NCBI GenBank assembly: GCA_964562575.1
Contig: CAZLTY010000004.1
Span: forward strand, 1-55,127
Direction: 5' to 3'
DNA: 55,127 nucleotides
Origin: SG8-4 sp964562575
GTDB taxonomy: Bacteria; Planctomycetota; Phycisphaerae; Sedimentisphaerales; Anaerobacaceae
Below the pieces are notes generated by a model. The model was not told where the DNA came from, made no database searches, and was given only the letters and a program-made list of their open reading frames with translations. The first letter of the stretch is position 1; the number at the start of each line of letters is the position of its first letter. The position numbers were made by a program, and so were the translations under genes. This document shows, piece by piece, positions 15,441 to 23,698 of this stretch.

Positions 15441-17156
15441 TCAAGAGATCTCCACGTCCGCCGCCACTTCGCACAGGTAGCTGCAAATCCGCCGTTGATA
15501 TTCGTCATAGAAGTCCGCGCCAAGGTCATAAAACTTCTCGCGATGAACAAACTGCCCTTGCCGGTTGCGCTTGCCCACCGAGGCAAAGTTGTAGTAGTGG
15601 AAGACTGCGTGCTCGGGCGAAGGCCGCCGATTATCTCCGGCTTCATATTTGTGCAGGCATTCGGCAGCAAAATCGGATCCGGCCTTCGCCTCCCGACGTG
15701 CATAGTCGAATGCGTCATCCCACCAGAAACCGAATCGTTCCGGCTCAACATCATTCATCGTCTCGGCAAAGATGATCTGCAGAGCTGGTGAGATTTTGAA
15801 GTGAATGTGACCCTGTGTCGCACGCCCGACAGCCCGCCGGGTTGCCGGCTTCAGGTCGTCACCGGAGTGACAATCCAGCATAATCCCGAATTGGCGCGAA
15901 ACATCCTGGAGTCGGCCGATGCGCTTCTCCAGGCCTCCAAGGCCGTCCGAGCCTCTATAGTCCAGCTCCTTTTCGACCCCGAAATTAGGCGCGATATGTG
16001 TCACCGGTATCTGCCGCCTGCGCATCTCGTTGCCGAGGAAGATCAGTTCTGCCTCCGACGTCAGGCATGTGAATGCGTCTATACCCGCCGGCGTCTCGTC
16101 GATGCTGAGTTCGAGGTCGAAAGGCACCCCGTTTCTCACGGTGCCAATGTGGTCGGACAGTTTCTCGGCTGCATCCAGCGCAGCCCAATACTTGCCCACC
16201 AGGCGTCCGACAGTTGCCTTATCCAACTGAGATTGGTGTGTGTGATAAGCGACGACCTCGTTTTGTTGTTTCGACTGGCCAATATGATTGGCTATATTAT
16301 CCTGAGCCGAAGCCTGCGAAGTAACGCTCATCGCGCCGTAATCCAGAAGATCGGACACATCCAGGGTGAAAAAAGTGTAGTGCCTGGCAGCTTCGGTCAC
16401 CCGCATGGCACGGTCAATGTTGTCGTCGCCGCGCCTTACAGTTATGTGATCTGCGTCGGCACCAAACTCCGGTGACGAATCGCTTTTGAGGGCTGCCAGC
16501 ACGCCGGCGACCCAGAGCCCTTCGAATGTGCTGCCCGTGTGTCCCTCCGGGACGGTGCCGAAGTTGGCCATATAATTCAGACGCGGCGGTCGCCCCGCCA
16601 GTACATCATCGAGCAGGTTGACCTCTCGGACTGAGTTCTGAATCGGATTGGCGCGCAAGTTGCATTTGTTCATAGCCCGCCACACGCCGGGCCATGCGGC
16701 TGTGGTCATTCTCGAACCGACGCCCAATCGTGGAATTGCGCCGAGTGCTTTGGGGCCTTTGTCAGGCCTTATCACCGAGACATAGCCGTCAATAGCGGCA
16801 GCATCCGTTCGGTACGCCGCAAGGCGGCTCCCGTCCTTGAGGGCTCGGATGCCAATCGGTTCTCCTAGGGTGACATTTGTGTCTTGGGCTGCGAGTTCAA
16901 CAAACACGTACTGACCATCGTCGAGCCCGGCAAGGAAGAATACGCTTGTTCGATATTCCGCCGCCGAGCCGGCATAGACGGCACAATGTTTATCCACGGG
17001 TAGCCGAATGTGCCGCCTGACTGCCGCTTGCACCGACTTAAGGTAGGATTCGTCCACGGCAAAAAGCACAGCCCAGGCCTCTTCAGGCTCCCAGGTCCCG
17101 GTGTCCAATACCGCGGGATTCTTCGCCGGATTCATCTTGATTTTTTCGAATTTCAT
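15441..17156 (-). CDS. uxaE: UxaE-like tagaturonate/fructuronate epimerase
   Basis: A 571-residue protein matching the UxaE family, which epimerises D-tagaturonate to D-fructuronate at C4. Seen: EFGADADHITV followed by FFTLDVSD, LELSIDETPAGIDAFT, the EMRRRQIPVTHIAPNFG block with LDYRG, and LDCHSGDDLKPATR, all in the order known from the Thermotoga protein. It is somewhat longer than that protein, mainly at the N-terminus. The start is uncertain: ATGs at 17198, 17177, 17156 and 17135 are in frame. A promoter candidate at 17197-17225 excludes the first, and 17156 is a compromise. It heads the minus-strand cluster and ties it to uronate catabolism. Confidence 0.78.
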   Translation of the reverse strand: MKFEKIKMNPAKNPAVLDTGTWEPEEAWAVLFAVDESYLKSVQAAVRRHIRLPVDKHCAVYAGSAAEYRTSVFFLAGLDDGQYVFVELAAQDTNVTLGEPIGIRALKDGSRLAAYRTDAAAIDGYVSVIRPDKGPKALGAIPRLGVGSRMTTAAWPGVWRAMNKCNLRANPIQNSVREVNLLDDVLAGRPPRLNYMANFGTVPEGHTGSTFEGLWVAGVLAALKSDSSPEFGADADHITVRRGDDNIDRAMRVTEAARHYTFFTLDVSDLLDYGAMSVTSQASAQDNIANHIGQSKQQNEVVAYHTHQSQLDKATVGRLVGKYWAALDAAEKLSDHIGTVRNGVPFDLELSIDETPAGIDAFTCLTSEAELIFLGNEMRRRQIPVTHIAPNFGVEKELDYRGSDGLGGLEKRIGRLQDVSRQFGIMLDCHSGDDLKPATRRAVGRATQGHIHFKISPALQIIFAETMNDVEPERFGFWWDDAFDYARREAKAGSDFAAECLHKYEAGDNRRPSPEHAVFHYYNFASVGKRNRQGQFVHREKFYDLGADFYDEYQRRICSYLCEVAADVEIS

Positions 17157-17196
17157 TTCACTGTTCGCAGAGCACATCGTCACATTGTCGCTTGAC

Positions 17197-17225
17197 ATGG
17201 TAGCCGCCGTGACCTGCGCCGTCAA
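17197..17225 (-). promoter_or_regulatory. Promoter candidate for the uxaE-led cluster
   Basis: On the minus strand TTGACG (17220-17225) and TACCAT (17197-17202) are 17 nt apart. It would start transcription near 17190, just before the probable uxaE start. It is back-to-back with the plus-strand promoter at 17253-17281. Confidence 0.35.
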
Positions 17226-17252
17226 CCGTGTCAGGGAAACATCACATTTGTG

Positions 17253-17281
17253 TTGCACTACATTTGGCTATGGGCTATAAA
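17253..17281 (+). promoter_or_regulatory. Promoter candidate for the Nramp-like gene
   Basis: TTGCAC and TATAAA are spaced by 17 nt. Transcription would begin near 17288, about 65 nt before the ATG at 17354. This argues against longer in-frame starts at 17228 or 17271. Confidence 0.45.
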
Positions 17282-17353
17282 CGTTGCCGAATCGCAGTTC
17301 GTGTGATGGCACCGGACCCGGATAAGACGTTCTTTTCACCAGAGGCTTACAGC

Positions 17354-18928
17354 ATGCCAACAGAAGGCAAATCAGAGACTGGTGACCCCGGCGGCAACGG
17401 CAGATCGTTGTCACAAGATACCTCGGTCGTGCGGGAAGCGCCGCGGACACTTCTCGCGACCCTCCTTCGGCTTGGCCCCGGGATGATAATCGCCGGCTCC
17501 ATTGTCGGCTCCGGCGAACTTATTGCCACAACCAAGGCCGGGGCCGAGGCGGGATTCTGGCTGCTCTGGCTCATTATTATCGGCTGCGTAATCAAGGTCT
17601 CCACACAGATCGAACTCGGCCGATACACCATCACATGGACCGAGACTCCGCTCAAGGCTCTGAACAGTATCCCCGGCCCACGTCTGAAGGTCAACTGGGT
17701 GCTATGGTACTGGGTAATCATGACTTTGCTGATCATCTCACAGCAGGGAGGGATCGTCGGCGGTGTCGGCCAGACACTGGCGATCAGTCGGCCGCTTACC
17801 ATCGGCGGTCGGCAGTACAACGAATTGCAGGACGAGCTGGCGAGTAGCCAGGTAGCGTTGAAGGTGGCCAGGGCCCAGGGTGCCGGAACCCAAGAAACCG
17901 AAGGACTGGAGCACAGGATAGCGGAGTTGACGGCCGAAACGACCGAACTCAAGGAGCCCGCAGATGCATATTTGTGGGCCACGATCCTGGCAATAGCAAC
18001 TTCCGTGCTGTTGCTCATCGGTCGATACGGCTTGATTCAGTTGATCTCCACTGTGTTTGTCGCAACATTCACGTTGGTGACGATAGCAACGCTAATCATG
18101 CTGCAGACAAAGCCGGAGTGGGCCGTGACCGGCGGCGACCTGGCCGATGGACTGAGCTTCAGACTGCCACCCGCCTCTGAGGAGGCCGGCATAAACCCAA
18201 TCGCCACGGCGCTGGCAGCGTTTGGAATAATCGGCGTCGGCGCGTCGGAACTCATCATGTACCCCTATTGGTGTCTGGAGAAGGGTTACGCAAAGTTCAC
18301 GGGCCCGCGTGAACATACGCAGGCATGGATAAGGCGTGCTCGCGGTTGGCTGCGCGTACTGCAATTCGACGCCTGGTTTTCGATGGTGGTCTACACGTTT
18401 GCGACAGTTGCCTTCTACTTGCTCGGAGCCGCCGTGCTCGGAAGAACAGGGCTCAATCCGAGCGGCAGGCACATGGTTCGCACATTGGCCGCGATGTATG
18501 TCCCGGTCTTCGGTCCCTGGGCGGACGAAGTGTTCCTTTCGGGAGCTTTTGCCGTGCTGTACTCGACTTTCTTTGTCGCCGCCGCCGGCAACGCCCGCAT
18601 GGTCGCCGACTCCCTCGGGCTGTTCGGTATTACCGATGGTTCCGAGCGCATGCGTCTACGCTGGACGCGTATAGTTTCGGCGTTGTGGCCAATTCTCGCC
18701 CTGCTGCTTTATGTAGGGGTCCGCGCGCCTGCAAAGATGGTCCTGGCCAGCGGCATGGCGCAGGGAATCATGCTACCGATGCTGGGAGCTGCGGCCCTGT
18801 ATTTCCGCTATCGCCGCTGCGATGAGAACCTGCGTCCGAGCCGGCTATGGGATGCAATGCTGTGGATCTCGCTTGCCGCCTTTGCCGTCATAGGCGGCTG
18901 GTCGTTGGTAAGTTTGTTCTGGAAATAG
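17354..18928 (+). CDS. Nramp-like membrane transporter lacking the canonical metal motifs
   Basis: A 524-residue protein with about 11 membrane segments and Nramp (natural resistance-associated macrophage protein) architecture: LGPGMIIAGSIVGSGELIATTKAGAEAGFWLLW in the first helix region and GVGASELIMYPYWCLEKGY in the sixth. In true Nramp Mn/Fe transporters these helices carry DPGN and an A/M-P-H motif. Here they read GSGE and YPYW, so metal coordination is probably different. A hydrophilic, coiled-coil-like stretch (about residues 155-205) sits between early helices. The ATG at 17354 follows AGAGGC. The gene diverges from the uxaE cluster and starts the plus-strand set. The substrate is unknown. 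Confidence 0.78.
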   Translation: MPTEGKSETGDPGGNGRSLSQDTSVVREAPRTLLATLLRLGPGMIIAGSIVGSGELIATTKAGAEAGFWLLWLIIIGCVIKVSTQIELGRYTITWTETPLKALNSIPGPRLKVNWVLWYWVIMTLLIISQQGGIVGGVGQTLAISRPLTIGGRQYNELQDELASSQVALKVARAQGAGTQETEGLEHRIAELTAETTELKEPADAYLWATILAIATSVLLLIGRYGLIQLISTVFVATFTLVTIATLIMLQTKPEWAVTGGDLADGLSFRLPPASEEAGINPIATALAAFGIIGVGASELIMYPYWCLEKGYAKFTGPREHTQAWIRRARGWLRVLQFDAWFSMVVYTFATVAFYLLGAAVLGRTGLNPSGRHMVRTLAAMYVPVFGPWADEVFLSGAFAVLYSTFFVAAAGNARMVADSLGLFGITDGSERMRLRWTRIVSALWPILALLLYVGVRAPAKMVLASGMAQGIMLPMLGAAALYFRYRRCDENLRPSRLWDAMLWISLAAFAVIGGWSLVSLFWK

Positions 18929-18939
18929 AATTGCATTGA

Positions 18940-19026
18940 AAAGAAAATTAAAGATCAAATATCAAGAATCAAAATAGCGGAATCCGCCGTAGGCGGATGA
19001 CTTCTTCAATTTTGCACTTTGATTTG
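18940..19026. repeat. ATCAAA-type 7-nt-periodic palindrome
   Basis: The left arm has words AGATCAA, ATATCAA and GAATCAA. The inner hairpin is ATCCGCC-GTA-GGCGGAT. The right arm has TCAATTT and TGCACTT. It lies 11 nt past the stop of the Nramp-like gene and ends just before the ribosome binding site of the SDR at 19048. Confidence 0.78.
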
Positions 19027-19047
19027 TTTCAAGGGAAGGATCGAATT

Positions 19048-19779
19048 ATGGACTTGAAGGGTAAAGTAGTTCTGGTCATTGGTGGAGCCGGAGGCATCGG
19101 GCTGGGGATCGGCAAGGCGTTCGCAGCCGAGGGCTGTAGAGTTGCGCTTGCGGATACCGATGAGGATGGCTTGGCTAACGCCGCCAAGACTGCAAACGCC
19201 GAGTCTGCATTCCTCTGGCGTACTTGTGACATTACGGATCGCGGGCAGGTCTCAAAACTATTTCAATGGGTCAGTGACGAGCTTGGACCTGCCGATATCC
19301 TCGTCAACAGCGCCGGTATCAACGTCGGAAATCGAATGATGTCCAACATCGACCCCGCGGACTTCGACCGGATGATAGAGATCAACACGACCGGGACGTT
19401 TAACTGCATTCATGCCGCCCTTGCAAGCATGCGTAAGAGAGGTGAGGGACTGATCGTCAACATTGTGTCTCTGGCAGGCAAACGCGTGATGCTTCTGGCG
19501 GGTCTGCCGTACTGCGTGTCAAAGTTTGCCACCGGGGCGCTCGGAACCTTTGTCAACCTGGAGGAATGTGGCAGCGGCATCAAGGTAACGAACATCTATC
19601 CGGGAGAGACAAACACTCCGATAGTTGACAAGCGTCCCACGCCACCTCCACCCGAGCAACGCGCCAAAATGCTCCAGCCGGAGGATATAGCAGCCTGCGT
19701 GGTGACAGTTGCCAAGCTGCCGGCCCGTGCGGTCGTTCCGGAATTGGTAATTACCCCTCCACATATGATGGTGGGCTAA
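19048..19779 (+). CDS. Short-chain dehydrogenase/reductase (SDR)
   Basis: A 243-residue classical SDR. Seen: GGAGGIGLGIG at the nucleotide-binding turn (with IGG instead of TGG), ALADTDE, DILVNSAGIN, NIVSLAGKR with the serine, and YCVSK with tyrosine and lysine. The ATG at 19048 follows GGAAGGA; the longer frame from 18997 is the tail of a repeat. The end is shorter than in sugar-polyol SDRs of the 14574 type and resembles general 3-oxoacyl-reductase-like members. It is flanked on both sides by palindromic elements. The substrate is not deducible; a sugar-related role is inferred from its neighbours. Confidence 0.86.
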   Translation: MDLKGKVVLVIGGAGGIGLGIGKAFAAEGCRVALADTDEDGLANAAKTANAESAFLWRTCDITDRGQVSKLFQWVSDELGPADILVNSAGINVGNRMMSNIDPADFDRMIEINTTGTFNCIHAALASMRKRGEGLIVNIVSLAGKRVMLLAGLPYCVSKFATGALGTFVNLEECGSGIKVTNIYPGETNTPIVDKRPTPPPPEQRAKMLQPEDIAACVVTVAKLPARAVVPELVITPPHMMVG

Positions 19780-19783
19780 GGGA

Positions 19784-19871
19784 GAAATCAAAGTGCAAAA
19801 TCAAGGAAGTCATCCCGGCTCTGCCGGGATTCCACAATTTTGATTTTTGATCTTTGACCTTTGATTTTCTT
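19784..19871. repeat. ATCAAA-type 7-nt-periodic palindrome
   Basis: The left arm starts GAAATCA, AAGTGCA. The inner hairpin is ATCCCGGC-TCT-GCCGGGAT, a perfect 8-bp stem. The right arm has TGATTTT, TGATCTT and TGACCTT. It starts 4 nt past the stop of the SDR gene and lies upstream of the aldose epimerase gene. Confidence 0.8.
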
Positions 19872-19889
19872 ATATGAGAGGATTGTGAG

Positions 19890-21011
19890 ATGGCTAAACA
19901 CCGGATCTATTTCTGCATTTTGCTGATGGTTGTCGGCCGATCGTCCCTTTCAAGCGGAGCCGTCGCGGGTGTAACTCAGGAATCGTTCGGTAGGATGCCT
20001 GACGGTACCGAGGTGAATGTCTACGAGCTGACGAACGCAAAAGGGCTGCGCGCAAAGGTCATTGATTACGGGGCGATACTCGTATCACTGGAGGTGCCGG
20101 ATCGCGCGGGTAAATTGGGTGACGTTGCGCTGGGATTCGACGATCTGGACTCCTACCTCAAAAGGAATCCTATGTTCGGGTCCACTGTCGGGCGCTATGC
20201 CAATCGCATCGAAGGCGCCAAGTTCACGCTCGACGGTGTCGAACATAAGCTGACCGCCAACTCCGGCACCAATCACATCCACGGCGGGAGAGCCGGGAGA
20301 TTTGACAAAGTCGTGTGGAAAGGCCGCTCGTTCAAGAATGAAGAAGAGGCGGGCGTGCGCTTCACGTATCTAAGCCCGGACGGAAACGAAGGTTTTCCCG
20401 GCAACCTGAACTGCACTGTGACTTACGCTTTGACGAATCGCAACGAGCTGAAGATAAGCTACCAGGCTGCTACGGACAAGCCGACGATCGTCAACCTCAC
20501 TAACCACAGTTACTTCAACCTCGCCGGAGCGGGCAGCCGGGACGTTCTGGATCATGAGATGATGATCAATGCGGACTTTTATACGCCCGGTGACAAGGCA
20601 CTGATCCCGACTGGGGAGATCCACAGTGTCAAAGGCACCGCCCTGGACTTCACCGAGCCGGAAACAATCGGAGCGAGGATCGAGGAGCTTACTCAGACGC
20701 GGGGATACGATCACAACTACGTGCTCAAGAATTCAGACGGCTCGCTCATTCTGGCCGCCCGGGTGTATGAGCCGAACAGCGGGCGGGTAATGACGGTGCG
20801 CACTACCGAGCCGGGGATGCAGCTCTACACAGCCAACGGCATGAGAGGGATCAAGGGCAAAGGCTCAAAGCTCTACGATAGGCACTACGGTTTCTGCCTC
20901 GAGACCCAGCATTTTCCGGATTCGCCCAACAAACCGCATTTTCCTTCCACTGTGTTGCGGCCCGGCCAAAAGTACAGTACCATGACCGTGTTCATGTTCT
21001 CAACACGTTAA
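19890..21011 (+). CDS. galM: Aldose 1-epimerase (mutarotase), exported
   Basis: A 373-residue GalM-family mutarotase that interconverts alpha and beta anomers of free aldoses. An N-terminal hydrophobic segment of about 20 residues followed by SSGAVAG suggests a signal peptide, so it probably acts in the periplasm. Seen: VIDYGAILVSLEVPDR, GSTVGRYANRIEGAKF, NHIHGG and NHSYFNLAG with the catalytic-type histidines, and LETQHFPDSPN with the conserved glutamate. GAGAGGATTGTGAG precedes the ATG. The last residues PGQKYSTMTVFMFS are typical for the family. It is likely to speed entry of liberated sugars into catabolism. Confidence 0.92.
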   Translation: MAKHRIYFCILLMVVGRSSLSSGAVAGVTQESFGRMPDGTEVNVYELTNAKGLRAKVIDYGAILVSLEVPDRAGKLGDVALGFDDLDSYLKRNPMFGSTVGRYANRIEGAKFTLDGVEHKLTANSGTNHIHGGRAGRFDKVVWKGRSFKNEEEAGVRFTYLSPDGNEGFPGNLNCTVTYALTNRNELKISYQAATDKPTIVNLTNHSYFNLAGAGSRDVLDHEMMINADFYTPGDKALIPTGEIHSVKGTALDFTEPETIGARIEELTQTRGYDHNYVLKNSDGSLILAARVYEPNSGRVMTVRTTEPGMQLYTANGMRGIKGKGSKLYDRHYGFCLETQHFPDSPNKPHFPSTVLRPGQKYSTMTVFMFSTR

Positions 21012-21100
21012 ATATATGCCCGTGACCAGCATCTCGATGTGGTCGGCATCAACAACATTGACGGGTCTTGTGCGATCCGGCTTTGACGAGGACGAGACAA

Positions 21101-22546
21101 ATGAGCAGCTTGACCCGCAGAGGATTTGTCAGGAATCTGGCGGCTGTCGCCGCCGGTGTCGGACTCGGTTCGGCACCGCGCGTGCGTGGAGCAAACGACG
21201 ACATTCGCCTGGCCATAGTGGGTCTGCGCAAAAAGGGCAAGGAGCATCTCGATATATTCCCGAAGGTCCCGGGCGTTCGCATAGTTGCGCTTTGCGACGC
21301 AGACACTCAGTTTCTGGACATCGAGGCCAGGAAGTTCAAGGACCGAAACGAAAAGGTCACCAGATACGTGGATTACCGCAAGCTGCTCGATGATAAGGAT
21401 ATCGATGCTGTCGTTGTTGTCGCGCCCGACCATTGGCATGCGTTGATGACCGTCGGGGCCTGCCAGGCGGGCAAGGACGTGTATGTGGAAAAGCCGCTCT
21501 CCCATAATATCTGGGAAGGGCGCAAAATGGTCCAGGCGGCCCGCAAGTACAAACGCATTGTCCAGACAGGTTCGCAAAACCGCTCCGATGTGGGGCTGCG
21601 GGCGGCGATCCAGTACATCAAGGAGGGCAATCTCGGCGCCATCAAGCTTGTGCGTGCGCTCAGTTACGGCCTTCGCGAAAGCATCGGCCGGGTCAACGGG
21701 CCGCAGCCTATCCCGGCATCGTTGGATTATGATCTCTTCCAGGGGCCCGCTCCTATGGTACCCCTGATGCGCCAGAACCTGCATTATGACTGGCACTGGT
21801 TCTGGGACACGGGCACCGGCGAGGTCGGCAATCTCGGCGCACATAACGTCGACGAGAGCCGATGGGCGATTGGCCAAAAGGAGATCGCCCCGAGGGCGAT
21901 CTCGATCGCCGGCCGAGTCGGAATGAACGATGACGGGCAAACGCCCAATACGCATATCACGTTCTTCGACTATGAGCCGGTCCCGATTATCTACGAAGTG
22001 CGCGGTCTGCGCCGGCGCAAAGGCCTGCGCGCCAGAGAGCACTACAAAGGAACAAGTTTCGGAATGATAATCCAATGTGAGGGAGGGTATTTTGCCGGCG
22101 GAAGAGGCGGCGGCTGGGTGTACGACAACGACGGCAAGAGGACAAGGCAGTTCCCCGGTGACGGCGGCATCGAACATCAGGCCAACTTTGTCGAAGCTCT
22201 TAGAAGCCGGAGGGTCAGTGACCTCAGGGCCGACGTTCTCGAAGGTCACGTCACCGCGACGCTGTTACACATGGCCAATATTTCGTATCGCCTCGGTAGC
22301 AGGCAATCGCCTGAGAGAATCGCCGAGACGGTCGCAGGAAACAACTTGTTGGCGGAGGCGTTCGAGCGTTGCCTCGAACATCTAGAAGCCAACGAAGTGG
22401 ACCTTGGTCGCGAACCGTTGACTATCGGGCCTTCTCTCACATTCGACGCCGAGAGTGAGAAATTTGTGGACGAGTTCAGCGAGATGGCAAACATGTATCT
22501 GCGCCGAAACTACCGCGAACCATTTGTGGTGCCGGACGAGGTGTGA
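21101..22546 (+). CDS. Gfo/Idh/MocA-family oxidoreductase, Tat-exported
   Basis: A 481-residue NAD(P)-dependent sugar oxidoreductase family protein. A twin-arginine signal (LTRRGFVRNLAAVAAG) follows the ATG at 21101, which is preferred over 21068 because GAGGACGAG lies upstream and the Tat motif then sits at the N-terminus. The Rossmann part (LAIVGLRKKGKEHLD) has a degenerate glycine motif. VEKPLSHNIWEG is the family EKP motif, and HYDWHWFWDTGTGEVGNLGAHNVD is the active-site region typical of planctomycete members. It is followed 50 nt later by a TIM-barrel epimerase, a pairing seen in keto-sugar and glycoside oxidation pathways. The substrate is unknown. Confidence 0.87.
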   Translation: MSSLTRRGFVRNLAAVAAGVGLGSAPRVRGANDDIRLAIVGLRKKGKEHLDIFPKVPGVRIVALCDADTQFLDIEARKFKDRNEKVTRYVDYRKLLDDKDIDAVVVVAPDHWHALMTVGACQAGKDVYVEKPLSHNIWEGRKMVQAARKYKRIVQTGSQNRSDVGLRAAIQYIKEGNLGAIKLVRALSYGLRESIGRVNGPQPIPASLDYDLFQGPAPMVPLMRQNLHYDWHWFWDTGTGEVGNLGAHNVDESRWAIGQKEIAPRAISIAGRVGMNDDGQTPNTHITFFDYEPVPIIYEVRGLRRRKGLRAREHYKGTSFGMIIQCEGGYFAGGRGGGWVYDNDGKRTRQFPGDGGIEHQANFVEALRSRRVSDLRADVLEGHVTATLLHMANISYRLGSRQSPERIAETVAGNNLLAEAFERCLEHLEANEVDLGREPLTIGPSLTFDAESEKFVDEFSEMANMYLRRNYREPFVVPDEV

Positions 22547-22596
22547 GAGAACAATAGAAGTTGTCAACGGTTTGAAACACGAGAGGACGCAAGAAA

Positions 22597-23664
22597 ATGG
22601 ATCGCCGAGATGTGCTTCGTTCAATCGCCGGCGGCTTGACGGCGGCGACAATTGGGGACCTGACTAGAGTATGCGGCGCAGGGCGAATGACCGAGTCCCG
22701 GCTTGGTATCGCGCAGTTTTCCTACAGCGCCCGGCTCAGGTCAGATCGTTCTTCGCAAGCGCAGGGGCGGCTTGCAGATCCGCTGAACTTCATCGACCAT
22801 TGTCACAAGGTCGGCGCCGGCGGTATTCAGATGAACATAGGTGCCCGGGATCGGGATTACGCAGCCAAACTTCGTCGAAAAGCCGAAGGTTACGATATGT
22901 TCGTCGAAGACTCAGTGTCTTTGCCTAGGCAACCCTCTGATGTCGAGAGATTCGAAGCGGCATTGCGAACGGCTAAACAAGCCGGCGCGAAAGTAATCCG
23001 CACTGCAATAGGCGGACGGCGCTATGAGCAATTTAGCAATGCCGGGCAGTTCGAAGCGTTTGCCGCGCGTTCTTTGAAATCGCTGCAATTAGCCGGGCCG
23101 ATCACCGCTCGACAACGCATGCGGCTGGCGATTGAGAATCACAAAGACTGGCGCATCGATCAGATGCTCGACATGCTCAAACGGCTCGGCAGCGAATACG
23201 TCGGCGTCTGCGTCGATACGGGCAACAGCTTTGCGCTTCTGGAAGACCCGTTGGCAGTCGTTGAGTCATACGCACCTGTTGCCTTCGCGGCCCACCTGAA
23301 GGATATGGCGGTAGCAGAATACGAAGAGGGCTTCCTGCTCGCCGATGTTCCGCTCGGTGAGGGCGTGCTCGATCTGGACAGGATGGTCAAGATTCTGCGG
23401 AAGGCTAATCCTGAGATCAACTTCAGCCTGGAGATGGCGACGCGGGACGCGCTGAAAGTCCCGTGCCTGACGGACAAGTACTGGGCGACTTTCGCCGATG
23501 TGCCGGGATCTGATCTGGCGCGTGCTCTCGGATACGTCCGTGCGAATGCATCGACCGAGAGCATGCCAAAGGTAAACAATCTTCCGCTGGACGAACTTGT
23601 CAAGCTCGAAGAGGATAATATCAAACAAAGCCTTGCCTTTGCGAGAGAGCACTTGAATCTGTAA
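22597..23664 (+). CDS. Sugar phosphate isomerase/epimerase-like TIM barrel, Tat-type signal
   Basis: A 355-residue protein of the xylose-isomerase-like TIM-barrel (AP endonuclease 2) superfamily. It begins MDRRDVLRSIAGGLTAATIG, a twin-arginine-type signal. Seen: GAGGIQMNIG, AGAKVIRTAIGGRRY, RLAIENHKDW with the metal-binding glutamate, GVCVDTGNSFALLEDP, and AAHLKDMAV with a metal-type histidine. The order fits the divalent-metal epimerases. It probably acts with the Gfo/Idh protein just upstream, and with a GntP permease 34 nt downstream. The natural substrate cannot be read from sequence. Confidence 0.82.
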   Translation: MDRRDVLRSIAGGLTAATIGDLTRVCGAGRMTESRLGIAQFSYSARLRSDRSSQAQGRLADPLNFIDHCHKVGAGGIQMNIGARDRDYAAKLRRKAEGYDMFVEDSVSLPRQPSDVERFEAALRTAKQAGAKVIRTAIGGRRYEQFSNAGQFEAFAARSLKSLQLAGPITARQRMRLAIENHKDWRIDQMLDMLKRLGSEYVGVCVDTGNSFALLEDPLAVVESYAPVAFAAHLKDMAVAEYEEGFLLADVPLGEGVLDLDRMVKILRKANPEINFSLEMATRDALKVPCLTDKYWATFADVPGSDLARALGYVRANASTESMPKVNNLPLDELVKLEEDNIKQSLAFAREHLNL

Positions 23665-23698
23665 ACAAGGATTAAGCGACGAAATTTGGAGACATGCT

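Noticed and set aside
21008..22249. 413-residue minus-strand frame
   Set aside because: It is antisense to the Gfo/Idh gene with Tat signal and EKP motif.
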